A stretch of 7,485 nt of DNA, from contig CAKMZU010000170.1 of assembly GCA_929200485.1 (NCBI GenBank), forward strand, positions 1-7,485. The letters are read 5' to 3'. A model generated the notes under the pieces. That model was given only the letters and a program-made list of their open reading frames with translations. It did no database searches and was not told the DNA's origin. The position numbers and the translations under genes are program-made. The stretch comes from an uncultured Gammaproteobacteria bacterium. GTDB taxonomy: Bacteria > Pseudomonadota > Gammaproteobacteria > Pseudomonadales > DT-91. Of the stretch, positions 1-5,459 are shown piece after piece (the stretch's first letter is position 1; every line of letters begins with the position of its first letter).

Positions 1-9
1 TTCAGCTGG

Positions 10-38
10 TTTTCAGTGCAATCTTCTCCCTATATAAT
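10..38 (+). promoter_or_regulatory. Candidate sigma-70 promoter of the BLUF-GTPase-Roadblock operon
   Basis: A perfect -10 hexamer TATAAT lies at 33-38. Seventeen bases upstream, at 10-15, TTTTCA matches four of six bases of the -35 consensus. The start point would fall near 45, leaving a leader of about 48 bases before the first gene at 93. The region is AT-rich, so a chance TATAAT is quite possible. A second hexamer, TACAAT at 85-90, is too close to the start codon to be a good alternative. Confidence 0.4.
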
Positions 39-92
39 AAAAATAATAAATAACGTTAGGTATTCTATTGTTTTTCCATAACTCTACAATCT

Positions 93-896
93 ATGCTCAT
101 GTCGCATTTTAAACGTGTCGCTTGCCTTACCTCTTTGAGTGGAAAAAATGAAGGCGCAAAATCTTCAGAACACCTGATGGACGTATTTAATTTTATTCGT
201 AAACATAAAAAAGAAAATAATGTTAACGGCGTTATCCTGGTTAAAGAAAGCGATGTATTGATACTTCTTGAAGGCGAGCAAACAACATTAGCCGATATTG
301 TCTATCGGATTGGACGAAAATCATTTATCAATGCAGCCTCAACGGTTTTAAATATGACTGATGATACAAGGCTTTTTGAAAACTGGCGTATCAAGTTTGT
401 TGACGCTAAAAAAGATACCGTTTATTTAACAGCCATTTATCAGAAAATTGCTGAGTTTATTAAAACCTCCACCTTACAGGAGGCATCGACCATCAATAAG
501 ATTTTCGATATCAATGACAGCCAAAAACAAATTCACTCAGAGGTGACTAATAATAACTTCCAGAACAAAACATTCAAAATAACCTCTTGGCCAAAACCCT
601 CACAATTCAAAATGACAACAGAAACAATGAACCTCTGTGCATTATTACTAAGAAAAAAATGTACCTATGATACGCTGAGAAAGCTTGCCCTATTTTCAGA
701 TGACGCCTCATTAAACCAGACATTATCTAATTTACTGGACAACAACCTATTAACCATAGAAAAAATCATAATACCAAAGAAGGTCAACTCAAGAGCTAAC
801 GTGGTGAAAATAGCTTTTCATTCCAATCTATCTGAACAAAATGAACGTTTTGGCACCATGCTTAAAAAGTTCATAAAAACTGTTGGCCGTAGGTGA
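93..896 (+). CDS. BLUF-fold protein with degenerate flavin site and probable winged-helix C-terminus
   Basis: This 267-residue protein leads a four-gene operon. Residues about 6-105 follow the BLUF pattern: a first strand with CLTSL, a helix, then NGVILV, the hallmark LLEG at 58-61, and a W in FENWRIKF. In flavin-binding BLUF domains the first strand carries Tyr (YRS), an Asn lies seven residues before the conserved Gly, and a Gln stands just before xLEG. Here these positions read Leu12, Lys39 (Asn42/43 only if a gap is allowed) and Ile57, so FAD binding and light sensing look lost. Residues about 175-265 have a helix-turn-helix rhythm ([12 protein letters not shown], then [18 protein letters not shown]) like a winged helix, although no DNA contact residues can be assigned. 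No clear Shine-Dalgarno is visible; Met1 or Met3 could be the start. The stop overlaps the ribosome site of the GTPase gene. The likely role, inferred, is adaptor or input partner of the GTPase/Roadblock module. Confidence 0.75.
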   Translation: MLMSHFKRVACLTSLSGKNEGAKSSEHLMDVFNFIRKHKKENNVNGVILVKESDVLILLEGEQTTLADIVYRIGRKSFINAASTVLNMTDDTRLFENWRIKFVDAKKDTVYLTAIYQKIAEFIKTSTLQEASTINKIFDINDSQKQIHSEVTNNNFQNKTFKITSWPKPSQFKMTTETMNLCALLLRKKCTYDTLRKLALFSDDASLNQTLSNLLDNNLLTIEKIIIPKKVNSRANVVKIAFHSNLSEQNERFGTMLKKFIKTVGRR

Positions 897-898
897 TC
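890..898 (+). promoter_or_regulatory. Ribosome binding site that sets the GTPase start at ATG 899
   Basis: TAGGTGATC sits directly before ATG 899. AGGTGATC is complementary to the 3' end of 16S rRNA, with AGG five bases from the ATG. The upstream GTG at 893 lies inside this site, so it is unlikely to be the start. The site also contains the TGA stop of the preceding gene, so the two genes are probably translationally coupled. Confidence 0.65.
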
Positions 899-1465
899 AT
901 GAATCAACTCTATAAAAAATTAGCGATCATCGGCGAAGTAGGTGCTGGAAAAACCCGGTTAGTTCGTTCAATTAGCGAAATTTCTCCTTTTGAAACCGAA
1001 GAAAAATCCACAGTGGATATCGGTAAAGAAATGACTACCGTCGGCATTGATTATGGGCGTTTATCATTAGGCAAAGATGTAGCGCTAGGGCTTTATGGCT
1101 TACCGGGTCAAGAACGTTTTTCGATGCTTTGGGAGATGGTTAAACAAGGCTTGTGGGGGTTATTAATTTTGGTGAAGTATGGAGAAACCTTAAATCATTC
1201 TCAACTCGAAACGATTTTAGATTTCTATGATAACGAAAAAGATTCACTGGCTGTTGTCATTGGTGTCACTCATTGCGATTTAGCAATAAAAGAAGCTGAC
1301 GTTGATTCATTCATAACAACCATCGAACAAACTGTAAATCAAGCTGGATTTATAGCCCCTGTGATTCCTGTTGACACAAGAGATGCCGAATCAGTTCTTA
1401 TGCTATTACAAGTATTTGATGCAATGAATACCAGCTTTTTATACGATGAAATAAGTGTTGCCTAA
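899..1465 (+). CDS. Small Ras-like GTPase of the MglA/COG2229 type
   Basis: This 188-residue protein is a single G domain, the usual length for the family. The G1 P-loop is GEVGAGKT (12-19). A Thr pair at 46-47 ([10 protein letters not shown]) is the likely G2. G3 reads YGLPGQERF (66-74), so the catalytic-type Gln71 is kept while the usual Asp of DxxGQ is replaced, as in MglA-like proteins. G4 is GVTHCD (122-127) in place of NKxD. The family acts as a GTP/GDP switch in the cytoplasm, often regulated by Roadblock proteins acting as GAP or effector; MglA/MglB cell polarity and actinobacterial conservons are the known examples. The two genes that follow are Roadblock proteins, which supports a switch module. 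The start at 899 rather than GTG 893 is chosen from the ribosome site. The stop overlaps the next ATG by one base. Its downstream target cannot be read from the sequence. Confidence 0.88.
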   Translation: MNQLYKKLAIIGEVGAGKTRLVRSISEISPFETEEKSTVDIGKEMTTVGIDYGRLSLGKDVALGLYGLPGQERFSMLWEMVKQGLWGLLILVKYGETLNHSQLETILDFYDNEKDSLAVVIGVTHCDLAIKEADVDSFITTIEQTVNQAGFIAPVIPVDTRDAESVLMLLQVFDAMNTSFLYDEISVA

Positions 1466-1860
1466 TGACACACGAAGATATAGTAAAACAAATTGCCCCT
1501 CTATTTACATCCTATCTAAATGAAAATCCAGATATGGAAGTCATTTTTTTAGCAACCACTGACGGATTCCCTGTGCTGAACCAAACAGCGCCCAGTAAGT
1601 GTTTTGAAGATGATAAAATGGCCGCGGCCTCAAGCACTCTATATTCCGTTAGTAACGCGGTCTCTCAACAGATTTTAAATAAGGCATTTAAAGTAACCTT
1701 TATCGAATCCGAAGATGGTAATGTCGCCTTTGTTGCCCTTCCTTTATTTGAGCAACACTTTGTACTGGCCATGTCAGCCGGCGGAAAAATTAACATAGCC
1801 AGTCTTCGAATGATGATTAATCGCCTCGCTCGTGAAATTCACGCGAAAATTAATTCTTAA
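1465..1860 (+). CDS. Roadblock/LC7 domain protein (MglB-like)
   Basis: This 131-residue protein is almost entirely one Roadblock/LC7 domain. The pattern is an N-terminal helix, a strand (EVIFLATTDGFPVLN, about 25-39), a long central helix (AAASSTLYSVSNAVSQQIL), two strands (KVTFIES and NVAFVALPL), then a final helix with LRMMINRLAREIH. The small DGFP turn and the helix beginning KMAAASS are typical of bacterial MglB-type proteins, which dimerise and regulate partner GTPases. The start ATG overlaps the GTPase stop in a TAATG junction and has no strong ribosome site of its own, which suggests translational coupling and close stoichiometry with the GTPase. Whether it acts as a GAP or as a scaffold cannot be told. 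It shares little obvious sequence with the second Roadblock protein at 1909. Confidence 0.82.
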   Translation: MTHEDIVKQIAPLFTSYLNENPDMEVIFLATTDGFPVLNQTAPSKCFEDDKMAAASSTLYSVSNAVSQQILNKAFKVTFIESEDGNVAFVALPLFEQHFVLAMSAGGKINIASLRMMINRLAREIHAKINS

Positions 1861-1908
1861 CCTCCTAAATCCAACCATGGCGAAAAGCCAAATACTAAGG
1901 AAAATATA

Positions 1909-2271
1909 ATGAGCACAATTGAAGAAGCTTTATCGGGTATGATGACTATCCAAGGCGCATTAGGCTGTGCGGTCGTTGACTACTCCAGCGGAATGCTACT
2001 TGGCTCTCAAGGCGCAGGTGTTGATCTGGAATTAGCCGCAGCCGGTAACAGTGAAGTCGTCAAGGCCAAAATGAATACCATGAAGTCCTTAGGTATCCAA
2101 GGATCAATTGAAGATATTTTAATCACCCTGCAGGATCAGTTGCACATCATCCGCCCAAGCACATCTAACGAAGGCCTATTCCTCTATTTAGCACTTGATA
2201 AAAATACGGCAAACCTTGCTCTGGCTCGTCGCAAAATTAACGACCTTGAGTCTGACCTTAAGCGCGTATAA
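1909..2271 (+). CDS. Second, divergent Roadblock/LC7-like protein
   Basis: This 120-residue protein ends the operon. It has the Roadblock arrangement: helix, strand pair around GALGCAVVDYSSGMLLGS (17-34), a central helix (LELAAAGNSEVVKAKMNTMKSL), strands with SIEDILITLQDQLHIIRP, then LFLYLALDK and a C-terminal helix (LALARRKINDLESDL). I recall close relatives annotated as Roadblock/LC7 proteins in many bacteria. They share the LELAAAGN and EDILITL segments, which implies strong constraint on an unstudied surface. It starts at ATG 1909 with AAGGA at 1897-1901, seven bases upstream, so unlike the first Roadblock gene it has its own good ribosome site and may be made at a different level. The gene ends just before a strong hairpin. 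A role as second regulator or effector of the upstream GTPase is inferred. Confidence 0.78.
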   Translation: MSTIEEALSGMMTIQGALGCAVVDYSSGMLLGSQGAGVDLELAAAGNSEVVKAKMNTMKSLGIQGSIEDILITLQDQLHIIRPSTSNEGLFLYLALDKNTANLALARRKINDLESDLKRV

Positions 2272-2275
2272 ATGC

Positions 2276-2312
2276 CTTCATCAGCAGTGATTAACTGCTG
2301 ATGAAGTATTTT
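2276..2312 (+). terminator. Intrinsic terminator after the Roadblock operon
   Basis: The arms at 2276-2287 and 2295-2306 form a perfect 12-bp stem with a 7-base loop, followed by TATTTT at 2307-2312. It begins four bases after the stop of the second Roadblock gene. It overlaps the last codons of the convergent oxidoreductase gene. On the minus strand the following bases are not T-rich, so it is a better terminator for the plus-strand operon, though the stem could also slow minus-strand transcription. Confidence 0.75.
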
Positions 2313-2850
2313 CGCTATAGATTGTCCTATAAAGCGTCTGCACAAACCCATTAGAAAAAGTATCTGTCCTAACGTGTTTTAATGGAATACTTTTCTCAAT
2401 ATTTGCAAACAACGGAATGCCATCGCCTAGTAGTAATGGAACTCTTGTGATTGTTAAATCGGTAATTCGACTCATTTTAAGAAATGATTGAATTGTCGTA
2501 CCGCCATCAACATAAATTCGTTTAACCCCTTCATCTTCCAGTTGATCAAGCAGGTAGCCCAACTCACCATTGTATATTTTTATTTTACCCTGAACGAGAC
2601 TCGGTGCTTTTTTTAACGTATTGCTTAATACAATAACGCGCTTTCCTTCATAAACCCACTCACCAAAAGAAACTACTTGATCGAGTGTTTTTCTACCCAT
2701 GATCATACAATCGCAGCTTGCAAGAAAAGACTCAAAACCCAAGTCCTCATCCGGCCTTGCTTCCTCTTGCTCCATAAGCCAATCAACACTGCCCTCTGTC
2801 GTTGCGATAAACCCATCAACACTGATGCCAATATAAACCGATAAGTCCAT
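2281..2850 (-). CDS. RibD C-terminal/dihydrofolate-reductase-like oxidoreductase
   Basis: This 189-residue protein belongs to the DHFR-fold family typified by the C-terminal domain of RibD and by Bacillus YyaP/YwjB. Its members are NAD(P)H-dependent reductases, mostly of unknown substrate. The N-terminus SVYIGISVDGFIA (4-16) with VDWL (22-25) is the family opening. MGRKT (51-55) and VDGGTTIQSFL (114-124) form the nucleotide-binding part, and VPLLLGDGIPLF (137-148) is the usual late strand and turn. I chose ATG 2850 because GGAG at 2858-2861 lies seven bases upstream and because the family begins at this point. A longer reading from TTG 2889 adds 13 residues with no homology. The last residues (about SSAVNHC) come from the hairpin shared with the opposite operon and probably do not belong to the fold. 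It lies 72 bases after the GST-like gene and may be co-transcribed with it. The substrate is unknown. Confidence 0.82.
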   Translation of the reverse strand: MDLSVYIGISVDGFIATTEGSVDWLMEQEEARPDEDLGFESFLASCDCMIMGRKTLDQVVSFGEWVYEGKRVIVLSNTLKKAPSLVQGKIKIYNGELGYLLDQLEDEGVKRIYVDGGTTIQSFLKMSRITDLTITRVPLLLGDGIPLFANIEKSIPLKHVRTDTFSNGFVQTLYRTIYSENTSSAVNHC

Positions 2851-2855
2851 TAGCT

Positions 2856-2886
2856 CACTCCACATCTTTCTTGTTAGCTTGGAGTG
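2856..2886 (-). promoter_or_regulatory. Leader hairpin that could hide the oxidoreductase ribosome site
   Basis: Reading the minus strand, CACTCCA (2886-2880) pairs perfectly with TGGAGTG (2862-2856) across a 17-base loop. The second arm contains the GGAG ribosome site of the gene starting at 2850. A competing small stem, AGCTT with AAGCT, encloses the first arm in its loop and shares one base with it. This could be a simple RNA switch, but a 7-bp stem can also occur by chance. Confidence 0.3.
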
Positions 2887-2922
2887 CAAAGCTTTTGATT
2901 AATTCACCATTAAGTGTGAACT

Positions 2923-3636
2923 TTATTTAATCGATGAGGCGTCTGCTAATTCTGAAAACAGTAAACTTACACGTTTATTATGGTAGATAAGATTTGGATG
3001 CGTTTTAAGGGCGTCATGGAGCTCCCCTTTGAAGTCATCGAGCAATAAGGACTTCAAACAAGCATAAACAATCAAATCTAATTTGGAGAGATATAATCCG
3101 CCAAACCACTGCCGCTCGCTTAATAGCTCACTTAAATGGGATAAGGTTTTTTTGCCTTGAATCAAGCGATGTTTGAATTCAAGCTGCCAGTCAGCTCTGA
3201 GATTTAAACGCTGACTAATGGCTTTTTGAATTTTTCTTATCTTCAAAGCAACTAAGGGTGGAGGTGTTTCTTTATTCAAAATTGACTTAATTTGATTCAC
3301 ATTGTGATCGTCTAGCCAAAAAGCCATCGCTAGCAGGTCAGAAAATTGTGTCAGGAGCAATTGCTCAAACGCAAAGTGCGTCGCTTTCATCAACTCATCA
3401 AGATGCCCATCAAAATCGAACTCGACTTTTTCTTCCAGGTAGTTGATGATAAAACCTGTCTCTGAAATATTGACATGATTTTCGCGAATATAGGGCAAAT
3501 GCAACTTGGAAGAAAAATCGTCAGAATGGTAAGTTTGAAAGGGAATCTGGCTGGCGTTTAAGAATGACTCAAGATAAATTGATAACGGGTCATAAGGCAG
3601 CCCAGGCTTTGCGGTGAAAACATACAGGTCAATCAT
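2923..3636 (-). CDS. Metaxin/FAX-type glutathione S-transferase-like protein
   Basis: This 237-residue protein has the two-part GST layout. Residues 1-75 look like the thioredoxin-like domain: a first strand IDLYVFTAK, a helix rich in Leu, then KLHLPYIRENHVNISETGFIINYLEE. PYI followed by an acidic SET turn is the usual glutathione-site end of the domain. Residues about 80-230 form the all-helical C-terminal domain with LSELLSERQWFGGLYLSKLDLIVYACL, where SKLDLIVYA matches the conserved helix-6 N-cap with an Asp. The closing KTHPNLIYHNKRV resembles the metaxin/FAX group. No Cys, Ser or Tyr that is clearly catalytic stands at the start of helix 1, so enzyme activity is doubtful. ATG 3636 is preceded by GGGGAAG, a fair ribosome site. 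Neighbours on both sides are unrelated, so context does not reveal a substrate. Confidence 0.7.
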   Translation of the reverse strand: MIDLYVFTAKPGLPYDPLSIYLESFLNASQIPFQTYHSDDFSSKLHLPYIRENHVNISETGFIINYLEEKVEFDFDGHLDELMKATHFAFEQLLLTQFSDLLAMAFWLDDHNVNQIKSILNKETPPPLVALKIRKIQKAISQRLNLRADWQLEFKHRLIQGKKTLSHLSELLSERQWFGGLYLSKLDLIVYACLKSLLLDDFKGELHDALKTHPNLIYHNKRVSLLFSELADASSIK

Positions 3637-3659
3637 CGACTTCCCCCATTTTCTCTAGC

Positions 3660-3665
3660 ATTATA
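3660..3665 (-). promoter_or_regulatory. Candidate -10 element for the GST-like gene
   Basis: The minus strand carries a perfect TATAAT here, 24 bases before the start codon at 3636. The -35 position at a 17-base spacing reads GAAAAA, which is poor; TTGAAG lies too far upstream, at a spacing of 22. The call rests on the -10 hexamer and its sensible distance from the gene. Confidence 0.35.
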
Positions 3666-3731
3666 TTTATTGTAATGGTCAGTTTTTCTTCAATAGAACA
3701 AGTGGCAATGTTTAGTCAACCCCTTGGATAT

Positions 3732-3938
3732 TTAAGCATTCATATCAGGAATCAATTGGCTTTCAATACGAGAGATGGTGTCTTTCAGTGCCAATTTTCG
3801 TTTCTTTAACCGCTGAACTTCCAGGCTATTTACATAAGCCTGATTCGTCAATAGATTGACTTGTTCATCCAACGCCCTGTGCTGTAATCGAAGCTCTTTC
3901 AGCTTTTCAAGAAGCGCATCAAGCGGGGTAATATTCAT
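3732..3938 (-). CDS. Small DUF465 (YdcH-family) protein
   Basis: This 68-residue acidic/basic helical protein fits the DUF465 or YdcH family, usually 60-80 residues. The core is LLEKLKELRLQHRALDEQVNLLT (9-31), then EVQRLKKRKLALKDTISRIESQL (40-62). The segment LKKRKLALKD is the family's most conserved part. The heptad-like spacing of Leu and Ile predicts a two-helix coiled-coil hairpin. No enzymatic residues are present and the family has no established function. ATG 3938 has AGGAT about nine bases upstream. The gene stands alone between the tat operon and the GST-like gene with gaps of 171 and 95 bases, so its own promoter is likely, but I see no convincing one. Confidence 0.8.
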   Translation of the reverse strand: MNITPLDALLEKLKELRLQHRALDEQVNLLTNQAYVNSLEVQRLKKRKLALKDTISRIESQLIPDMNA

Positions 3939-3976
3939 AAAAGGGCATCCTGTGGCTTTAAAGGGCTACGCCATTT

Positions 3977-4017
3977 AGGAGACTTTACGAGAAATAACAC
4001 TTCTCGAACTGCCTCCT
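3977..4017. repeat. Inverted repeat in the tatC-DUF465 gap
   Basis: CGAGAA (3988-3993) and TTCTCG (4001-4006) form a perfect 6-bp stem with a 7-base loop. AGGAG (3977-3981) and CTCCT (4013-4017) can extend it beyond an internal loop. No T-run follows on either strand, so it is not a standard terminator. It could be a processing or mRNA-stability hairpin on the tat transcript. Confidence 0.4.
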
Positions 4018-4039
4018 GCCGCTAAATCTATCATATTTA

Positions 4040-4101
4040 TTGGCTGACAGGAAAGCGATGTCTATTTTTTAAACAATGAATGATAAAATCGCTACAGCCA
4101 A
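4040..4101. repeat. Bipartite inverted repeat just downstream of tatC
   Basis: TTGGCTG (4040-4046) pairs with CAGCCAA (4095-4101), and AGCGAT (4054-4059) with ATCGCT (4088-4093), in the correct nested order. This gives 13 paired bases with an uneven internal loop and a 28-base AT-rich apical loop. It starts about nine bases after the tatC stop. It could fold as a 3' stabilising structure of the tat mRNA. On the minus strand the bases beyond the stem are AT-rich but not a clean T-run. Confidence 0.45.
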
Positions 4102-4109
4102 CAACGTTA

Positions 4110-4832
4110 TCAGGGTTTTATTTTTAGTGCTAATCGGCTAACAAGTACACCGAGTTCAAATAGCAGCCACATAGGTACAGCCATCATCGCCTGAGAAACT
4201 GGGTCTGGTGGTGTCAGCAACATACCAATAACAAAACAACCCACAATCACAAAGGGACGCTTTTGGCTGATTTGCTTAATATCCATAGTGCCGGTTAAGG
4301 TCAAAACTAATGTAAATACGGGTACCTGAAAAGCAAATCCAAAGGCAAAAAACAGCTTCATTACGGTATTAAAAAATTGATTAATATCCGGTGTATAAGC
4401 TACCCCTTCCGGGCTTTGCAAGCTAAAAAATGAAAATATCACCGGGAATACAACAAAATATGCAAAAGCAATGCCTGCGTAAAACAAACTAAGACTTGAA
4501 AAAAACAAAGGCAAAATCCAGCGTTTTTCATGACGATATAACGCAGGTGCTAAAAATCCCCACACTTCCATCAGCACATAAGGAACTGCAATAAAAAATG
4601 CACAAACAAGGGTAAGTTTAAACGGAGTTAAAAAAGGCGACGCAACTTCCGTTGCAATCATTTGGCTACCCTCAGGTAGCACCTGCAATAAAGGTGCGGC
4701 AAACCACTGGTAAATATCATTGGCAAAGCCAAGCATTGCACCGGCCAATACAATGATCACAATAATTACTCGTAGTAACCGGCGCCTTAGCTCCAATAAG
4801 TGAGTGATTAAAGGTTCTGCTGCTTCCGTCAT
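4110..4832 (-). CDS. tatC: Sec-independent protein translocase subunit TatC
   Basis: TatC is the inner-membrane receptor of the twin-arginine pathway. It binds the RR signal peptide and, with TatB, recruits TatA to export folded proteins. The 240 residues are of usual length and hydrophobicity predicts six membrane segments. Family signatures are HLLELRRRLL (11-20), ANDIYQ, MIATEVASPFLTP (58-70), WGFLAPALYRHEKR (91-104), which holds the Phe93 and Glu102 equivalents of the signal-peptide site, FYAGIAFAYFVVFP (117-130) and LTPPDPVSQ (206-214). At position 169 the sequence reads FAFQVPV, where E. coli has Glu170; the Gln codon is a clear CAG. ATG 4832 lies seven bases after the tatB stop. No Shine-Dalgarno precedes it (AAACCCACC), so translation is probably coupled to tatB. 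It is the last gene of the his-tat unit. Confidence 0.97.
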   Translation of the reverse strand: MTEAAEPLITHLLELRRRLLRVIIVIIVLAGAMLGFANDIYQWFAAPLLQVLPEGSQMIATEVASPFLTPFKLTLVCAFFIAVPYVLMEVWGFLAPALYRHEKRWILPLFFSSLSLFYAGIAFAYFVVFPVIFSFFSLQSPEGVAYTPDINQFFNTVMKLFFAFGFAFQVPVFTLVLTLTGTMDIKQISQKRPFVIVGCFVIGMLLTPPDPVSQAMMAVPMWLLFELGVLVSRLALKIKP

Positions 4833-4839
4833 GGTGGGT

Positions 4840-5181
4840 TTAAATATTGGTAGAGTTAGGTAATGGTCGTTTTTTATCTACAACGGTATCAGAATGGACG
4901 TTAGCGGGCTTGGATTCATCCATATTACTAGCATATGGATCATTTAGTTCCTTCTCTGCCGCTTTAAGATTCGCCATAATCTCTTCGTTATATAGCTCTC
5001 GCCTTATTTCATCTGCGCCTATGCCTCTTTCAACTTCTGAGCGGATATTTCTATAATGACGTTTTGTTCGCCCCACCCACAAAGAAACCGTGCGAATAAC
5101 TTCCGGCAGACGCTCGGGGCCAAAGACCAAAAGTATCAAGATAAAAACAATCAGGACTTCCACAAAGCCAATATCAAACAT
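4840..5181 (-). CDS. tatB: Sec-independent protein translocase subunit TatB
   Basis: TatB forms the receptor complex with TatC in the inner membrane. The 113-residue protein begins MFDIGFVEVLIVFILILLVFGPERLP: a short membrane segment at about 5-20 with Glu8, then the hinge FGPERLP (20-26), which marks TatB rather than TatA. An amphipathic helix follows (VIRTVSLWVGRTKRHYRNI), then VERGIGADEIRREL, typical of gammaproteobacterial TatB, and a polar unstructured tail. It is somewhat shorter than the E. coli protein because of a short tail. It starts 18 bases after tatA. The ribosome site (GGAT, nine or so bases upstream) is weak. Ser, Lys and Asp are frequent in the tail. Confidence 0.96.
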   Translation of the reverse strand: MFDIGFVEVLIVFILILLVFGPERLPEVIRTVSLWVGRTKRHYRNIRSEVERGIGADEIRRELYNEEIMANLKAAEKELNDPYASNMDESKPANVHSDTVVDKKRPLPNSTNI

Positions 5182-5199
5182 ATCGAGAGAGATCCGAGA

Positions 5200-5397
5200 T
5201 TATTTAGACTCAGGCTTAGTTTCGAGAGATTGATCGACTGATGTTTCAGGTGACTTTTCACCATCATCGGCTACGGATTTTTTAAACCCTTTAATCGCTG
5301 AGCCAAGGTCAGTGCCTAAGCTTTTTAATCGCTTTGATCCAAACAGAATCAACACAATCAATAAGATAATGACGAGTTCTTTAATGCCAAATCCCAT
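5200..5397 (-). CDS. tatA: Sec-independent protein translocase subunit TatA
   Basis: TatA oligomerises to make the passage for folded Tat substrates. The 65-residue protein has a short N-terminal membrane segment (about 6-20), the hinge LFGSKRL (18-24), and an amphipathic helix ending in DLGSAIKGFKKS (30-41), then a polar tail rich in Glu, Ser and Lys. KRL with the GFKK motif separates it from TatB (FGPERLP). The position before the membrane helix is Glu7, near the polar residue usual there in TatA. ATG 5397 has AAAAGG seven bases upstream. The gap of 62 bases from hisE is the largest within the his-tat block, so an internal promoter may exist, but none is clear. Confidence 0.96.
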   Translation of the reverse strand: MGFGIKELVIILLIVLILFGSKRLKSLGTDLGSAIKGFKKSVADDGEKSPETSVDQSLETKPESK

Positions 5398-5459
5398 AAT
5401 TCTGCCTTTTATTTTTATTACATCGAATCCAAGCGCTTAAAAAAGCACTCGGCGAATAC

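Noticed and set aside
2851..2889. N-terminal extension of the oxidoreductase from TTG 2889
   Set aside because: The extra 13 residues do not resemble the family and the good ribosome site GGAG serves ATG 2850.
2903..2920. TTCAC-N8-GTGAA dyad upstream of the oxidoreductase
   Set aside because: The 5-bp arms are short for AT-rich DNA, there is one copy only, and it is not placed on a recognisable promoter.
4847..5241. Two plus-strand open frames of 69 and 61 codons
   Set aside because: They lie antisense within tatB and the tatB-tatA junction, resemble no family, and the minus-strand reading is a clear TatB/TatA.
5431..5451. AAGCGCTT palindrome and A-run between hisE and tatA as a terminator
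   Set aside because: The stem is short with a G-U pair and the T-run lies in the loop, not after the stem, so it is not an intrinsic terminator.
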